Assembly (NCBI RefSeq): GCF_026343125.1
Contig: NZ_JAPEMB010000001.1
Coordinates: forward strand, 6,701,501-6,765,500
Source of the DNA: Streptomyces sp. NBC_00094
GTDB taxonomy: Bacteria; Actinomycetota; Actinomycetes; Streptomycetales; Streptomycetaceae
Direction: 5' to 3'
DNA length: 64,000 nt
The translations under genes were made by a program, and so were the position numbers. The notes under the pieces were generated by a model. The model was given only the letters and a program-made list of their open reading frames with translations. It did not search any database and had not been told where the DNA came from. This document shows, one piece after another, positions 1-7,234 of the stretch. How positions within the stretch are numbered: position 1 is the first letter of the stretch; the number at the start of each line of letters is the position of its first letter.

Positions 1-459
1 GTCACTGTCGCGGGCCGCGACGACTCCACCGGGGCGGCACACGCGCCGCATCTCGCGCAGTGCCCGGACCGGGTCGCCGACGTGCTGCAGCACCTGATGG
101 GCGTGGACGACGTCGAAGGAGTCGTCCGGGAAGTCCAGGGCATGGACGTCGGCCACGGCGAACTCGACGTTCTCCAGGCCGCGTTCGGCGGCGACCGCGC
201 GGGCCTTGTCCAGGACGTCCTCGGCGGCGTCGACCGCCGTCACCCGGCCCGGCGCCACCCGTGCGGCCAGGTCGGCGGTGATCGTTCCGGGTCCGCAGCC
301 CACGTCCAGGACGTCCAGTCCCGCCCGCAGTTCGGGCAGCAGGTAGGCCGCCGAGTTCTCGGCGGTCCGCCAGCTGTGCGAGCGCAGGACGGACTCGTGG
401 TGGCCGTGGGTGTAGACGGCGGTCTCGTGGGCCGCGGACGGGTCGGTGGCATGCGTCAT
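1..459 (-). CDS. Class I SAM-dependent methyltransferase (3' end outside window)
   Basis: The gene is read leftward and cut by the window edge, so 153 N-terminal codons are present. The glycine-rich SAM-binding motif I (LDVGCGPGT) lies around residues 51-59. It is followed by an acidic strand (VTAVDA) and a post-motif CRPGGVV strand near the cut end, the usual order of a Rossmann-fold class I methyltransferase. The ATG at 459 is preceded on the minus strand by a GAGGGAG ribosome site about 9 nt upstream, which fixes the start. The substrate cannot be predicted; ubiquinone/menaquinone-type and small-molecule methyltransferases share these motifs. Confidence 0.85.
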   Translation of the reverse strand, partial: MTHATDPSAAHETAVYTHGHHESVLRSHSWRTAENSAAYLLPELRAGLDVLDVGCGPGTITADLAARVAPGRVTAVDAAEDVLDKARAVAAERGLENVEFAVADVHALDFPDDSFDVVHAHQVLQHVGDPVRALREMRRVCRPGGVVAARDSD

Positions 460-549
460 GGAAGCGACTCCCTCGGTGTGGGTGCGTTCCCTCACCGTAC
501 GCACTCCACTCGAATAGTGAGACCTGCGTCTTGGGATGTGGACAGTCGC

Positions 550-1083
550 TCAGGCGAACAGCTCCCGCCTGTACCGGAGTTCCGGCAGCTCCCTGCCGCC
601 CGTGACGTCATGGGCGACGACGCCGTCCGGCCGCCAGCCCGCGGCCTCGTAGAACCGGCGCCCCCGCGCGTTCCCGGCGAACACCCACAGCACGGCGGAG
701 CGGAAACCGGCCGTCACGAGCACCTCGGTGGACACGGTGAGCAGCTCCCGCCCGACACCCGTGCCCCACACCTCCGGCAGGGCGTACAGCGCCGCGAGCT
801 CGGCCGTGGTGGCGGGGCCGGACGCGACGGACTCCTCGTCCGCCCATGCCCTGAAACAGGAGAAGGCCACCACCCGCCCGTCGGCCCCCGTCGCCAGGAG
901 CACCGTCGGCCGGTCCGGCGCCGCCAGCCGGTCGCGCCACACGACGGTGCGCTCCTCCGGGTCCAGGGCGTCCAGGTACGGCCCCGGGAGCAGGTCGCGG
1001 TAGGCGGCCCGCCACGACTGCACATGGACGGAGGCGAGGGCCGCCGCGTCCTCGGGAACGGCTTCACGTATCGATGTCGACAT
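550..1083 (-). CDS. GNAT family N-acetyltransferase
   Basis: A 177-residue protein with the GNAT layout. An N-terminal IREAVPEDAAAL strand-helix is followed by a long insertion, then motif A (LYALPEVWGTGVGRELL, the Q/RxxGxG/A acetyl-CoA pyrophosphate loop in the form WGTGVG, about residues 100-115). Motif B follows as the typical N-A-x-G-R-R-F-Y-E-A-A-G-W sequence near residue 140. It probably transfers an acetyl group from acetyl-CoA to an amine of unknown identity. The reading frame stays open further upstream, but the region before MSTSIREAVP does not look like protein, so the ATG at 1083 was chosen. No clear ribosome site is visible. It runs divergently from the oxidoreductase at 1258. 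Confidence 0.85.
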   Translation of the reverse strand: MSTSIREAVPEDAAALASVHVQSWRAAYRDLLPGPYLDALDPEERTVVWRDRLAAPDRPTVLLATGADGRVVAFSCFRAWADEESVASGPATTAELAALYALPEVWGTGVGRELLTVSTEVLVTAGFRSAVLWVFAGNARGRRFYEAAGWRPDGVVAHDVTGGRELPELRYRRELFA

Positions 1084-1257
1084 GCCGCATTCTCGGTCGC
1101 GGAGGCCCGGCGCCGCTCCCGTATTTCCGCGGCCCGCCCCGACCTGACGTATCCGTGTGTGACAGCACCGTGAACGGACCGTCCGGGCCCCCTCCGAGCC
1201 CCTAGGCTCGGCCCGCCGCCGCCCGGTGGCGCGCCCGTCCCCGTGCCGAGGAGTCCC

Positions 1258-2478
1258 GTGCCGTACTCGCCCGCGCCCGACCGCCGCTCCCTGCTGAAGC
1301 TGCTCGCGGCGGCCCCCGCGGTCTCCGCCCTCGGTGGACTCGCCACCGCCGCGCCCGCACTCGCCGCGCCCGCGAACGGATCCGCCGCGGGCGCCGCCTC
1401 CGGGATCGTCAAGGCCCTCCCGCCCGAGTGGTTCACCGTCCGGGGCACCAACGCCGAGGCGCGGTTCGACTCCTTCGCGGACACCGGTCTCCTCACCCCC
1501 GCCGACCGCTTCTTCGTCCGCAACCACACCTCCACGCCCGTCCTCGACGCCGCCGACTGGCGGCTGACCCTCTGGGGTGACGGACTCCACGGCCGCACCC
1601 CCGTCCACTTCACCTACGGACAGCTCCGCGACCTGCCGTCCGTCACCCGGACGGCCCTGATCGAGTGCGCCGGAAACGGCCGCAGCCTCTACACGAGCCA
1701 GCAGGGCGAGCCCGTGACCGGCACCTCATGGACCCTCGGTGCCGTCGGCGCCGCCCGCTGGCGCGGTGTCCGCCTCTCCGACGTGCTGCGACGCGCCGGG
1801 ATCGCCCACGACGCCGTCGACCTCCTGCCGCGCGGCCTCGACGACCCGTACGTCTCCGGCGGCGTCGACTTCGGCCGGGTGCGCCGCCCGTTGCCGGTCG
1901 CCAAGGCCTTCGACGACGTGATCCTCGCGTACGAGATGAACGGCGAGCCGCTCCCGTACGACCACGGGTACCCGGTCCGGCTCGTCGTGCCCTCCTGGGT
2001 CGGCATCGCCTCGATCAAGTGGCTGGGCGACATCGAGGTCTCCGCCCGCCCGCTCACCTCGCCCTGGTCCACGGACTGGTACCGCCTCTTCGGCCCCGCC
2101 CACCCGTCCGGCGGCAGCTCCCCGATCAGCGTCCAGACGATCAAGTCCGGGTACGAACTCCCCTTCGGCGCCACCCTGGAGGGCGACCGGGTGCACCGGC
2201 TCACCGGGCGCGCCTGGTCCGCCCACGCACCCGTCCGGGCGGTCGAGGTCTCCACCGACGGTGGGACCCACTGGCGCCGGGCCCGGCTCCTGGACACCCC
2301 GCGGCGGGACGGCTGGGTCCGCTGGACCACGCCGTGGCGTCCCCACCGCACCGGGCCCGTCACCCTGCTGTCCCGAACCACCGACGCCGCCGGCAACACG
2401 CAGCCCGAGCGGGCCGTCCACAACACCCAGGGCTATCTCTTCGACGCGGTCGTACGGCATCCGATCACCGTCGCCTGA
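1258..2478 (+). CDS. Tat-exported molybdopterin-dependent oxidoreductase, sulfite oxidase-like
   Basis: A 406-residue protein. The N-terminus has a twin-arginine signal (DRRSLLKLL, residues 8-16) followed by an Ala-rich hydrophobic stretch and an AxA-type cleavage region, so export by Tat is expected. The core has the oxidoreductase molybdopterin domain with the conserved cysteine in ECAGNGR (about residue 137), the expected molybdenum ligand, and the YEMNGEPLPYDHGYPVRL segment of the family. The C-terminal 110 residues form an Ig-like Mo-co dimerisation domain. The physiological substrate is not evident. GTG 1258 was preferred because GAGGAG ends 4 nt before it; an in-frame GTG at 1243 is possible. 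Confidence 0.85.
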   Translation: MPYSPAPDRRSLLKLLAAAPAVSALGGLATAAPALAAPANGSAAGAASGIVKALPPEWFTVRGTNAEARFDSFADTGLLTPADRFFVRNHTSTPVLDAADWRLTLWGDGLHGRTPVHFTYGQLRDLPSVTRTALIECAGNGRSLYTSQQGEPVTGTSWTLGAVGAARWRGVRLSDVLRRAGIAHDAVDLLPRGLDDPYVSGGVDFGRVRRPLPVAKAFDDVILAYEMNGEPLPYDHGYPVRLVVPSWVGIASIKWLGDIEVSARPLTSPWSTDWYRLFGPAHPSGGSSPISVQTIKSGYELPFGATLEGDRVHRLTGRAWSAHAPVRAVEVSTDGGTHWRRARLLDTPRRDGWVRWTTPWRPHRTGPVTLLSRTTDAAGNTQPERAVHNTQGYLFDAVVRHPITVA

Positions 2479-2621
2479 GCCGCGGCCCCGGGCCGTCCCC
2501 TGAAACGCCCCCTGAAACGTCGCCTGGAGGGCCGTCTGGAGCGGCGAAATCGGCCGAACCTTCGTATAAAGGGCTCGGGGTGCCGTTCCCGGCGCCCGCG
2601 TGCGCTCAGGAGGTACGGGAC
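2479..2621. promoter_or_regulatory. Intergenic region with candidate promoter for the PLP-fold gene
   Basis: This 143-bp gap holds an AT-rich TATAAA hexamer near 2567-2572, unusual in this GC-rich setting, and a strong AGGAGG ribosome site at 2608-2613, 8 nt before the ATG at 2622. The -10-like hexamer lies about 50 nt upstream of the start and is the best promoter candidate for the two downstream genes. No terminator hairpin is obvious for the preceding gene. Confidence 0.4.
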
Positions 2622-3854
2622 ATGCGCCACACGGCTCCGGAGGGCCGAGGCCCGGTGCGCTACGGCCCTCCCGCGCCCGACACCGGCCTGCCCGTCCTCC
2701 CCGGGCTCGCCGCCCTCCTGGCCGCGGCCGCCGGACGGACCACCCCCGAGCCGCCCGGCGGCGGCCCGGTGCTGCGGGAGGCGGCGGCCGGCTACTGGTG
2801 GCGCCGGGGCCTCCGTACGCATGCCGAGGACGTGGTCGCGGCCCCCGGCGCCCCGACCCTGCTGCTCGCGCTGATCGCCGCCCACGGCGGCGACCTGCTG
2901 CTGCCCCGGCCCTGCCCCGCCTGGTGGACCCCGCAGGCCCGGCTCCTCGGCCGCCGCACCTACCACGTGCCCACCCCGGCCGAATGCGGCGGCGTCCCCG
3001 ACCCGTACGCCCTCCTGGAGACCGTCCGGCGGGTCCGGGCGGAGGGCGGCGACCCCCGGGTCCTGCTGCTCACCGTCGCCGACGACCCCACCGCCACCGT
3101 CGCCCCGCCGGAGATCGTCCGCGCGGCCTGCGAGGCCGCCGTCGCCGAGGGCCTCCACGTCATCAGCGACGAGACCTGGCGCGACACCCTCCACCACCCG
3201 CACGACACCGTGCTCCTCAGCCCCGCCGAGATGTGCCCGGACGACGTCACCGTCCTCGGCGACCTCGGCGGCGCCCTCACCCCGGCCGCCTGGCCCTGCG
3301 CCATCGCCCGCTTCCCGCCCACCGACCCGTCCCGCGCCGACCGCTGGACCGACAGCAGGGCCCGCGTGCTCGACGTCCTCACCGCCCTCGGCGCCGTCGT
3401 CCCGGGCCCCGTCGCCCCCGCCGCCGCGCACGCCCTCGACGAACCCGAGGACGTGACCGTACGGGCCCGGCGCGCCGCTGCCGTCCACGGTCGGCTCGCG
3501 GCCGTCGCCCACCGCACCGTCCTGGCCGCCGGTGCCCTCTCCCGGCCGCCGCAGGCCGGCCGTCATCTGTACGTCGATCTCGGGCCGTTGCGGGCCGGGC
3601 TCACCGCCCGCGGGGTGACCGACTCCTTGGATCTGGAGAGCCACCTGGCCGCACGCCTCGGTGCGTCGACCCCCGGTGGGCACCGCTTCGACGACGAACT
3701 CGGGGCCCTGCGCGTCCGGTTCGGCACCGGGATGTTCCTGGGAGCCACCGAGGAGGAGCGCGTCGAGGCCCTCGGTGAACAGAACCCCGAGGAACTCCCG
3801 CACGTGGCACGCGCGTTGGCCGACTTCGGGGCGGCCCTGGAGGAACTCCGGTGA
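2622..3854 (+). CDS. Aminotransferase class I/II-fold protein without any lysine
   Basis: A 410-residue protein that follows the fold of class I/II PLP aminotransferases. It has an N-terminal helix region, a GAPTLLLALIAAHGGDLLL cofactor-loop-like segment, a PRPCPAWW strand, a VISDETWRD segment in place of the usual D-E-x-Y motif (about residue 186), and a C-terminal small domain ending in GALRVRFGTGMF. The S-x-S-K region that should carry the Schiff-base lysine reads VLGDLGGALTPAAWPCAIARF. No lysine occurs anywhere in the protein, so normal transaldimination is not possible. An AGGAGG ribosome site 8 nt upstream fixes the start. It is followed on the same strand by an MBL hydrolase gene after a 91-nt gap. 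A non-catalytic or ligand-binding role is likelier than transamination. Confidence 0.75.
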   Translation: MRHTAPEGRGPVRYGPPAPDTGLPVLPGLAALLAAAAGRTTPEPPGGGPVLREAAAGYWWRRGLRTHAEDVVAAPGAPTLLLALIAAHGGDLLLPRPCPAWWTPQARLLGRRTYHVPTPAECGGVPDPYALLETVRRVRAEGGDPRVLLLTVADDPTATVAPPEIVRAACEAAVAEGLHVISDETWRDTLHHPHDTVLLSPAEMCPDDVTVLGDLGGALTPAAWPCAIARFPPTDPSRADRWTDSRARVLDVLTALGAVVPGPVAPAAAHALDEPEDVTVRARRAAAVHGRLAAVAHRTVLAAGALSRPPQAGRHLYVDLGPLRAGLTARGVTDSLDLESHLAARLGASTPGGHRFDDELGALRVRFGTGMFLGATEEERVEALGEQNPEELPHVARALADFGAALEELR

Positions 3855-3945
3855 CCCCGCGCGCACGCCCGCGACGCCCCGCGCCCGCGCCCCGCCGGGC
3901 ACGCCCCGGCGACCCCATACCCACCGCGCAGAACGGAGCCCGCAG

Positions 3946-5034
3946 ATGACCGAACGGACGGCGCACCCCGCCCGGGCCGCAGAGGCCCCGTACCCCCTCG
4001 ACCCCGCCACGACCCTCGACCCCGCCCCGGCCCCCGCGCCCGCCCCGGCCCCCGCGCCTGCCCCCGCCCCCGTACTCCAGCCGGTCGGCCGGCTCCGGCT
4101 GGACTGGCCCCGCACCTTCGCCGACCGGCTCACCGCTCCCCTCCCCGGCGTCCGGGCCATGGCGCGACTCGCCCGTGAGGGCGCCGTGCGCCCCCGCCCC
4201 GAGGGGCTGCGCGACATCCCGCTGCTCCCGTTCGAGCCGGGCCCGATGCCGTCCGCCGGGCCCGACACGTTCGCCGTCACCTGGGCAGGGCACGCCAGTT
4301 GGGTCCTGCGCCTCGGCGGGCTCACCGTCCTCACCGACCCCGTCTGGTCCCGCCGGATCTTCGGCACCCCGGCCCGGCTCACCCCGGTCGGGGTCCGCTG
4401 GGAGGATCTGCCGCCCGTCGACGCCGTCGTCATCAGTCACAACCACTTCGACCACCTCGACGCTCCCACCCTGAAGCGACTGCCCCGGCACACCCCGGTG
4501 TTCGTCCCGGCCGGGCTCGGACGCTGGTTCACCCGCCGCCGGTTCAGCCGCGTGACCGAGCTCGACTGGTGGGAGGCTGCCGAACTCGACGGCGTACGCT
4601 TCGACTTCGTCCCCGCCCACCACTGGTCCAAGCGCACCCTGCTCGACACCTGCCGCTCCCTGTGGGGCGGTTGGGTGATCACCGACGCGTCCGGCCGCCG
4701 CGTCCACTTCGCCGGGGACACCGGGTACGGCCACTGGTTCGCCGAGATCGGCCGCCGGTTCCCCGGGATCGACCTGTCGCTGCTCCCGATCGGCGCCTAC
4801 GACCCGCGCTGGTGGCTCAGCGACGTCCACACCGACCCGGAGGAGGCGGTCCGCGCGCACCAGGACCTCGGGGCCCGGCGGATGGCCCCCATGCACTGGG
4901 CCACCTTCGTCCTCTCCTCCGAGCCCGTCATGGAACCGCTCACCCGGGTCAGGGCCGCCTGGGAGAAGGCCGGCCTGCCCCGAGAGGACCTGTGGGACCT
5001 GCCGATCGGCGCCTCACGGGTGCTCGCTCCCTGA
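3946..5034 (+). CDS. MBL-fold metal-dependent hydrolase, NAPE-PLD-like
   Basis: A 362-residue metallo-beta-lactamase-fold protein. The metal-binding motif HNHFDHLD is at about residues 165-172, and later ligands appear in FVPAHHWSKR, FAGDTGYG and the terminal MHWATFVLSSE segment. This set resembles the UlaG/NAPE-PLD branch of phosphodiester or lactone hydrolases. Residues about 27-44 are an almost pure Ala-Pro repeat that probably forms a flexible linker. A GGAG site 7 nt upstream supports ATG 3946. It overlaps the 3' end of the convergent DedA gene by 21 bp. The substrate is unknown. Confidence 0.85.
   Translation: MTERTAHPARAAEAPYPLDPATTLDPAPAPAPAPAPAPAPAPVLQPVGRLRLDWPRTFADRLTAPLPGVRAMARLAREGAVRPRPEGLRDIPLLPFEPGPMPSAGPDTFAVTWAGHASWVLRLGGLTVLTDPVWSRRIFGTPARLTPVGVRWEDLPPVDAVVISHNHFDHLDAPTLKRLPRHTPVFVPAGLGRWFTRRRFSRVTELDWWEAAELDGVRFDFVPAHHWSKRTLLDTCRSLWGGWVITDASGRRVHFAGDTGYGHWFAEIGRRFPGIDLSLLPIGAYDPRWWLSDVHTDPEEAVRAHQDLGARRMAPMHWATFVLSSEPVMEPLTRVRAAWEKAGLPREDLWDLPIGASRVLAP
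4021..4076 (+). repeat. Ala-Pro coding microsatellite inside the MBL hydrolase gene
   Basis: A C-rich run of GCCCCG/GCCCCC/GCGCCC codon pairs encodes about nine Pro-Ala dipeptides. It lies before the catalytic domain and is likely variable in length between strains. Confidence 0.8.
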
Positions 5035-5802
5035 GGGCGCCGAGGGACCCGAGGCACCGGAAGCCCCTGAGGCCCCTGAGGCGCCTGAGGTACCCGAGGC
5101 GTCCGACGTACCGGAAGCGCCCGCGGAGCCGGAGGTACCCGACACACCGGAAGCACCTGACGCGACCTTCCCCGACGTCCTCCGCACCCGCCGCCACAGC
5201 GCCGGGACCGCGCTGAAGAGCGCCGTGAGACCCACCGCCGCCACGACCCCCTGCCACGGCTCCGGGAAGAGCGAACCGCCCAGGATGCCGATCAGCTGGT
5301 ACGTCGCGGCCCACGCCAGGCAGGCCGCCGCGTCGCCGCGGACGAACCGGCGCAACGGCATCTCCGCGAGCAGACAGGCCAGCATCACCGGGATCCGCCC
5401 CGCCGGCACGAGCCGGGACAGCACGAGCACCGACACCTGATGGGAGTCGAGCCGCTCCTGCGCCTGCGCGAGCCGCTCCGGAGTGACCCGGCTCCGCAGC
5501 GCGGCCAGCCAGCGCGAACCGTTGCGCGAGCGGACCCCGCGCTGCCCGAGCCAGTACAGCGCCATGTCGCCCAGCCAGGCGGCGAACGCCGACACCAGGA
5601 AGACGAAGAGAAGCGACAGCGGCGAGGTCTGGTGGAAGGCGACCACCGCCGCCGAACTGACGATCGCGCCCGTCGGCACGATCGGCACCAGCGCGCCGAG
5701 CGCCACCAGCAGGAACAGCGAGGGATAGCCGACGGCCTGCTGCGTCGACTCGGGCGGCAGCTCACGCACCGCCGCGGCGATCCGGACGAATCCGTCGATC
5801 AC
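5014..5802 (-). CDS. DedA-family membrane protein with Ser-Gly-Ala tail
   Basis: A 262-residue DedA/VTT-domain integral membrane protein. The family core runs to about residue 215: a hydrophobic N-terminal segment (LFLLVALGALVPIVPTGAIVSSAAVVAF), the re-entrant DMALYWLGQRGVR region, and the SRLVPAGRIPVMLACLLAEM segment with the conserved Arg of the family. The last 45 residues are a low-complexity Ser/Gly/Ala/Thr tail not normal for DedA, which is usually about 200 residues long. DedA proteins support envelope phospholipid scrambling and proton-motive-force homeostasis. Its start overlaps the stop of the upstream MBL gene by 4 bp (ATGA), so the two are co-translated. Confidence 0.85.
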   Translation of the reverse strand: MIDGFVRIAAAVRELPPESTQQAVGYPSLFLLVALGALVPIVPTGAIVSSAAVVAFHQTSPLSLLFVFLVSAFAAWLGDMALYWLGQRGVRSRNGSRWLAALRSRVTPERLAQAQERLDSHQVSVLVLSRLVPAGRIPVMLACLLAEMPLRRFVRGDAAACLAWAATYQLIGILGGSLFPEPWQGVVAAVGLTALFSAVPALWRRVRRTSGKVASGASGVSGTSGSAGASGTSDASGTSGASGASGASGASGPSAPSGSEHP

Positions 5803-6578
5803 CGGGCGACCTCCGGCCGCACCCGTTCACCGTGGCCCAGCAGGTGCACCGCCACCTTCGGCGCCAGCCGCGCCGCGTGCCGGACGAACTCGTCCCCCGG
5901 CGCATGGAACTCGTGCGGGCGGACCCCGTCGAGCCCGATCGGCCAGTACGTGCCGTAGTGCACCGGCACCGCCGCCGCAGGCGAGAGCGCGGCGAGCGCC
6001 TGGGCGGCCCGCCCCGCGTCGAGATGGCCGTGACCGAGATACGGTCCCCAGCCGCCCACCGGAAGCAGCGCCACGTCCACCGGACCCACCGCCTCCGCCA
6101 TCCCGTCGAAGAGCCCGGTGTCGCCGGCGAAGTACGTCCGCGCCTCGCCCTCGACGACGTACCCGAGGGCGGGGGAGCGGTGCGGACCCACCGGCAGCCG
6201 CCGCCCGTCGTGGAGCGCCGGCACGACCCGTACCGTCACGCCCTCGACCGTCACCGTGTCGCCGGGCTCCACCTCGGTCAGCCGCAGCCCGTTCCCGTCG
6301 AGCCTGCGCAGCCCCGGAACGGCGGCGGGGGCGCCGCGCGGCACGAGGAGCCGTGTCCCGGGAGCCAGCCCGGCGAGCGAGGGCACGTGCAGGTGGTCGG
6401 CGTGCAGGTGCGAGACGAGGACCGCCTCGGCGCGGGTGGCCTCGGGCGGCGGCAGGGCCCCGCGTCGACGCCGCAGGTGCGCGATCCGCCGGGCGAACAG
6501 CGGATCGGTGAGGAAGCGGACCCCGGAGTCCTCGACCGTGCAGGTCGCGTGACCCCACCAGGTGACCTCCACCGGCAT
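5799..6578 (-). CDS. MBL-fold metallo-hydrolase, UlaG-like
   Basis: A 259-residue metallo-beta-lactamase-fold enzyme. The order is WWGHATCTVED (first strand, about residues 7-17), the zinc motif SHLHADHLHVPSL, then AGDTGLFDGM carrying the bridging aspartate, and a terminal PVHYGTYWPIG loop. These features match the UlaG-like/beta-lactamase superfamily domain 2 group. The start is the internal ATG at 6578, preceded by GGAAGG; the upstream in-frame extension is short and not conserved-looking. It forms an ATGA-coupled operon with the DedA gene, suggesting a role at or near the membrane, but the substrate is not known. Confidence 0.85.
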   Translation of the reverse strand: MPVEVTWWGHATCTVEDSGVRFLTDPLFARRIAHLRRRRGALPPPEATRAEAVLVSHLHADHLHVPSLAGLAPGTRLLVPRGAPAAVPGLRRLDGNGLRLTEVEPGDTVTVEGVTVRVVPALHDGRRLPVGPHRSPALGYVVEGEARTYFAGDTGLFDGMAEAVGPVDVALLPVGGWGPYLGHGHLDAGRAAQALAALSPAAAVPVHYGTYWPIGLDGVRPHEFHAPGDEFVRHAARLAPKVAVHLLGHGERVRPEVAR

Positions 6579-6715
6579 GCCGCCTTCCGTTCTCGGGGGC
6601 TCCGGCCGCCGCGCCCCGATGTCCGCGACCGTTCCGTACCTCCCCAACGAGGGTAAATGTCCGGAGCGTGCTCCGGAGGATGTTCGGCCGTGCGGTTCCC
6701 CAGTAGGGTCGGCCC

Positions 6716-7120
6716 ATGGACGACGTTCGGGTGGCGGCGATCGCCAGCCTCACCCCGCTCGAAGAGCTGGACACCGACCCCTTCCTGGTCGACACGCGCG
6801 GCCAGCACGAGATGTGCGCCCGGTGGGTCGTCGACAAGGGGTACGTGCTCGCCCGGCAACTCCTGTTCTACGGCATCCGCCCCGACCACGAGGCCCTGTG
6901 GGCTGACGTGGAGGAAGGGGCGGTGGACCTCTTCGTCGCCGCCAACGAGCGGGTCCTCGCCCGCGCGTTGACGTCCGTGGCCGGCTTCCGCGCCGAGTGC
7001 GAGCGCCGCGGAGTCCGGGTCGAGACCGTCTGCCTCGACGATCCGGCGTACGACGCGCGGGCCAAGGCGGGCGTGCACCGCCGGCTCTCCATGCCCACCG
7101 CCGGCTACGACGGCTCCTGA
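6716..7120 (+). CDS. Conserved hypothetical, resembles a degenerate serine-recombinase N-terminal domain
   Basis: A 134-residue protein. Its central part (RPDHEALWADVEEGAVDLFVAANERVLAR, then FRAECERRGVRVETV) follows the pattern of resolvase N-terminal domains, where similar segments carry the catalytic arginines and the R-P-x-L-x-x-x-L-x-D-v-E-x-G-x-v-D stretch. The first strand contains a serine in IASLT where the nucleophile would be, but the surrounding R-V-S motif is missing, as is any DNA-binding C-terminal domain. I infer a domesticated or non-catalytic derivative. ATG 6716 begins after a short leader with no strong ribosome site. Confidence 0.55.
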   Translation: MDDVRVAAIASLTPLEELDTDPFLVDTRGQHEMCARWVVDKGYVLARQLLFYGIRPDHEALWADVEEGAVDLFVAANERVLARALTSVAGFRAECERRGVRVETVCLDDPAYDARAKAGVHRRLSMPTAGYDGS

Positions 7121-7234
7121 CCCGCCCGCACCACACGGCGCGTGCGGGCGCGACCTGACACACCCGGGCCGTCCGCCGTCATGTGTTTTCCGACCCGATC
7201 GTGGGCGTTGTGCCACGCTTGAGGCAGGAAACGG

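Noticed and set aside
2433..4433. Very long minus-strand frame opposite the lysine-free protein and MBL hydrolase
   Set aside because: It is typical GC-skew shadow sequence, rich in Gly/Arg/Pro with no recognisable domain, and it covers two well-supported plus-strand genes.
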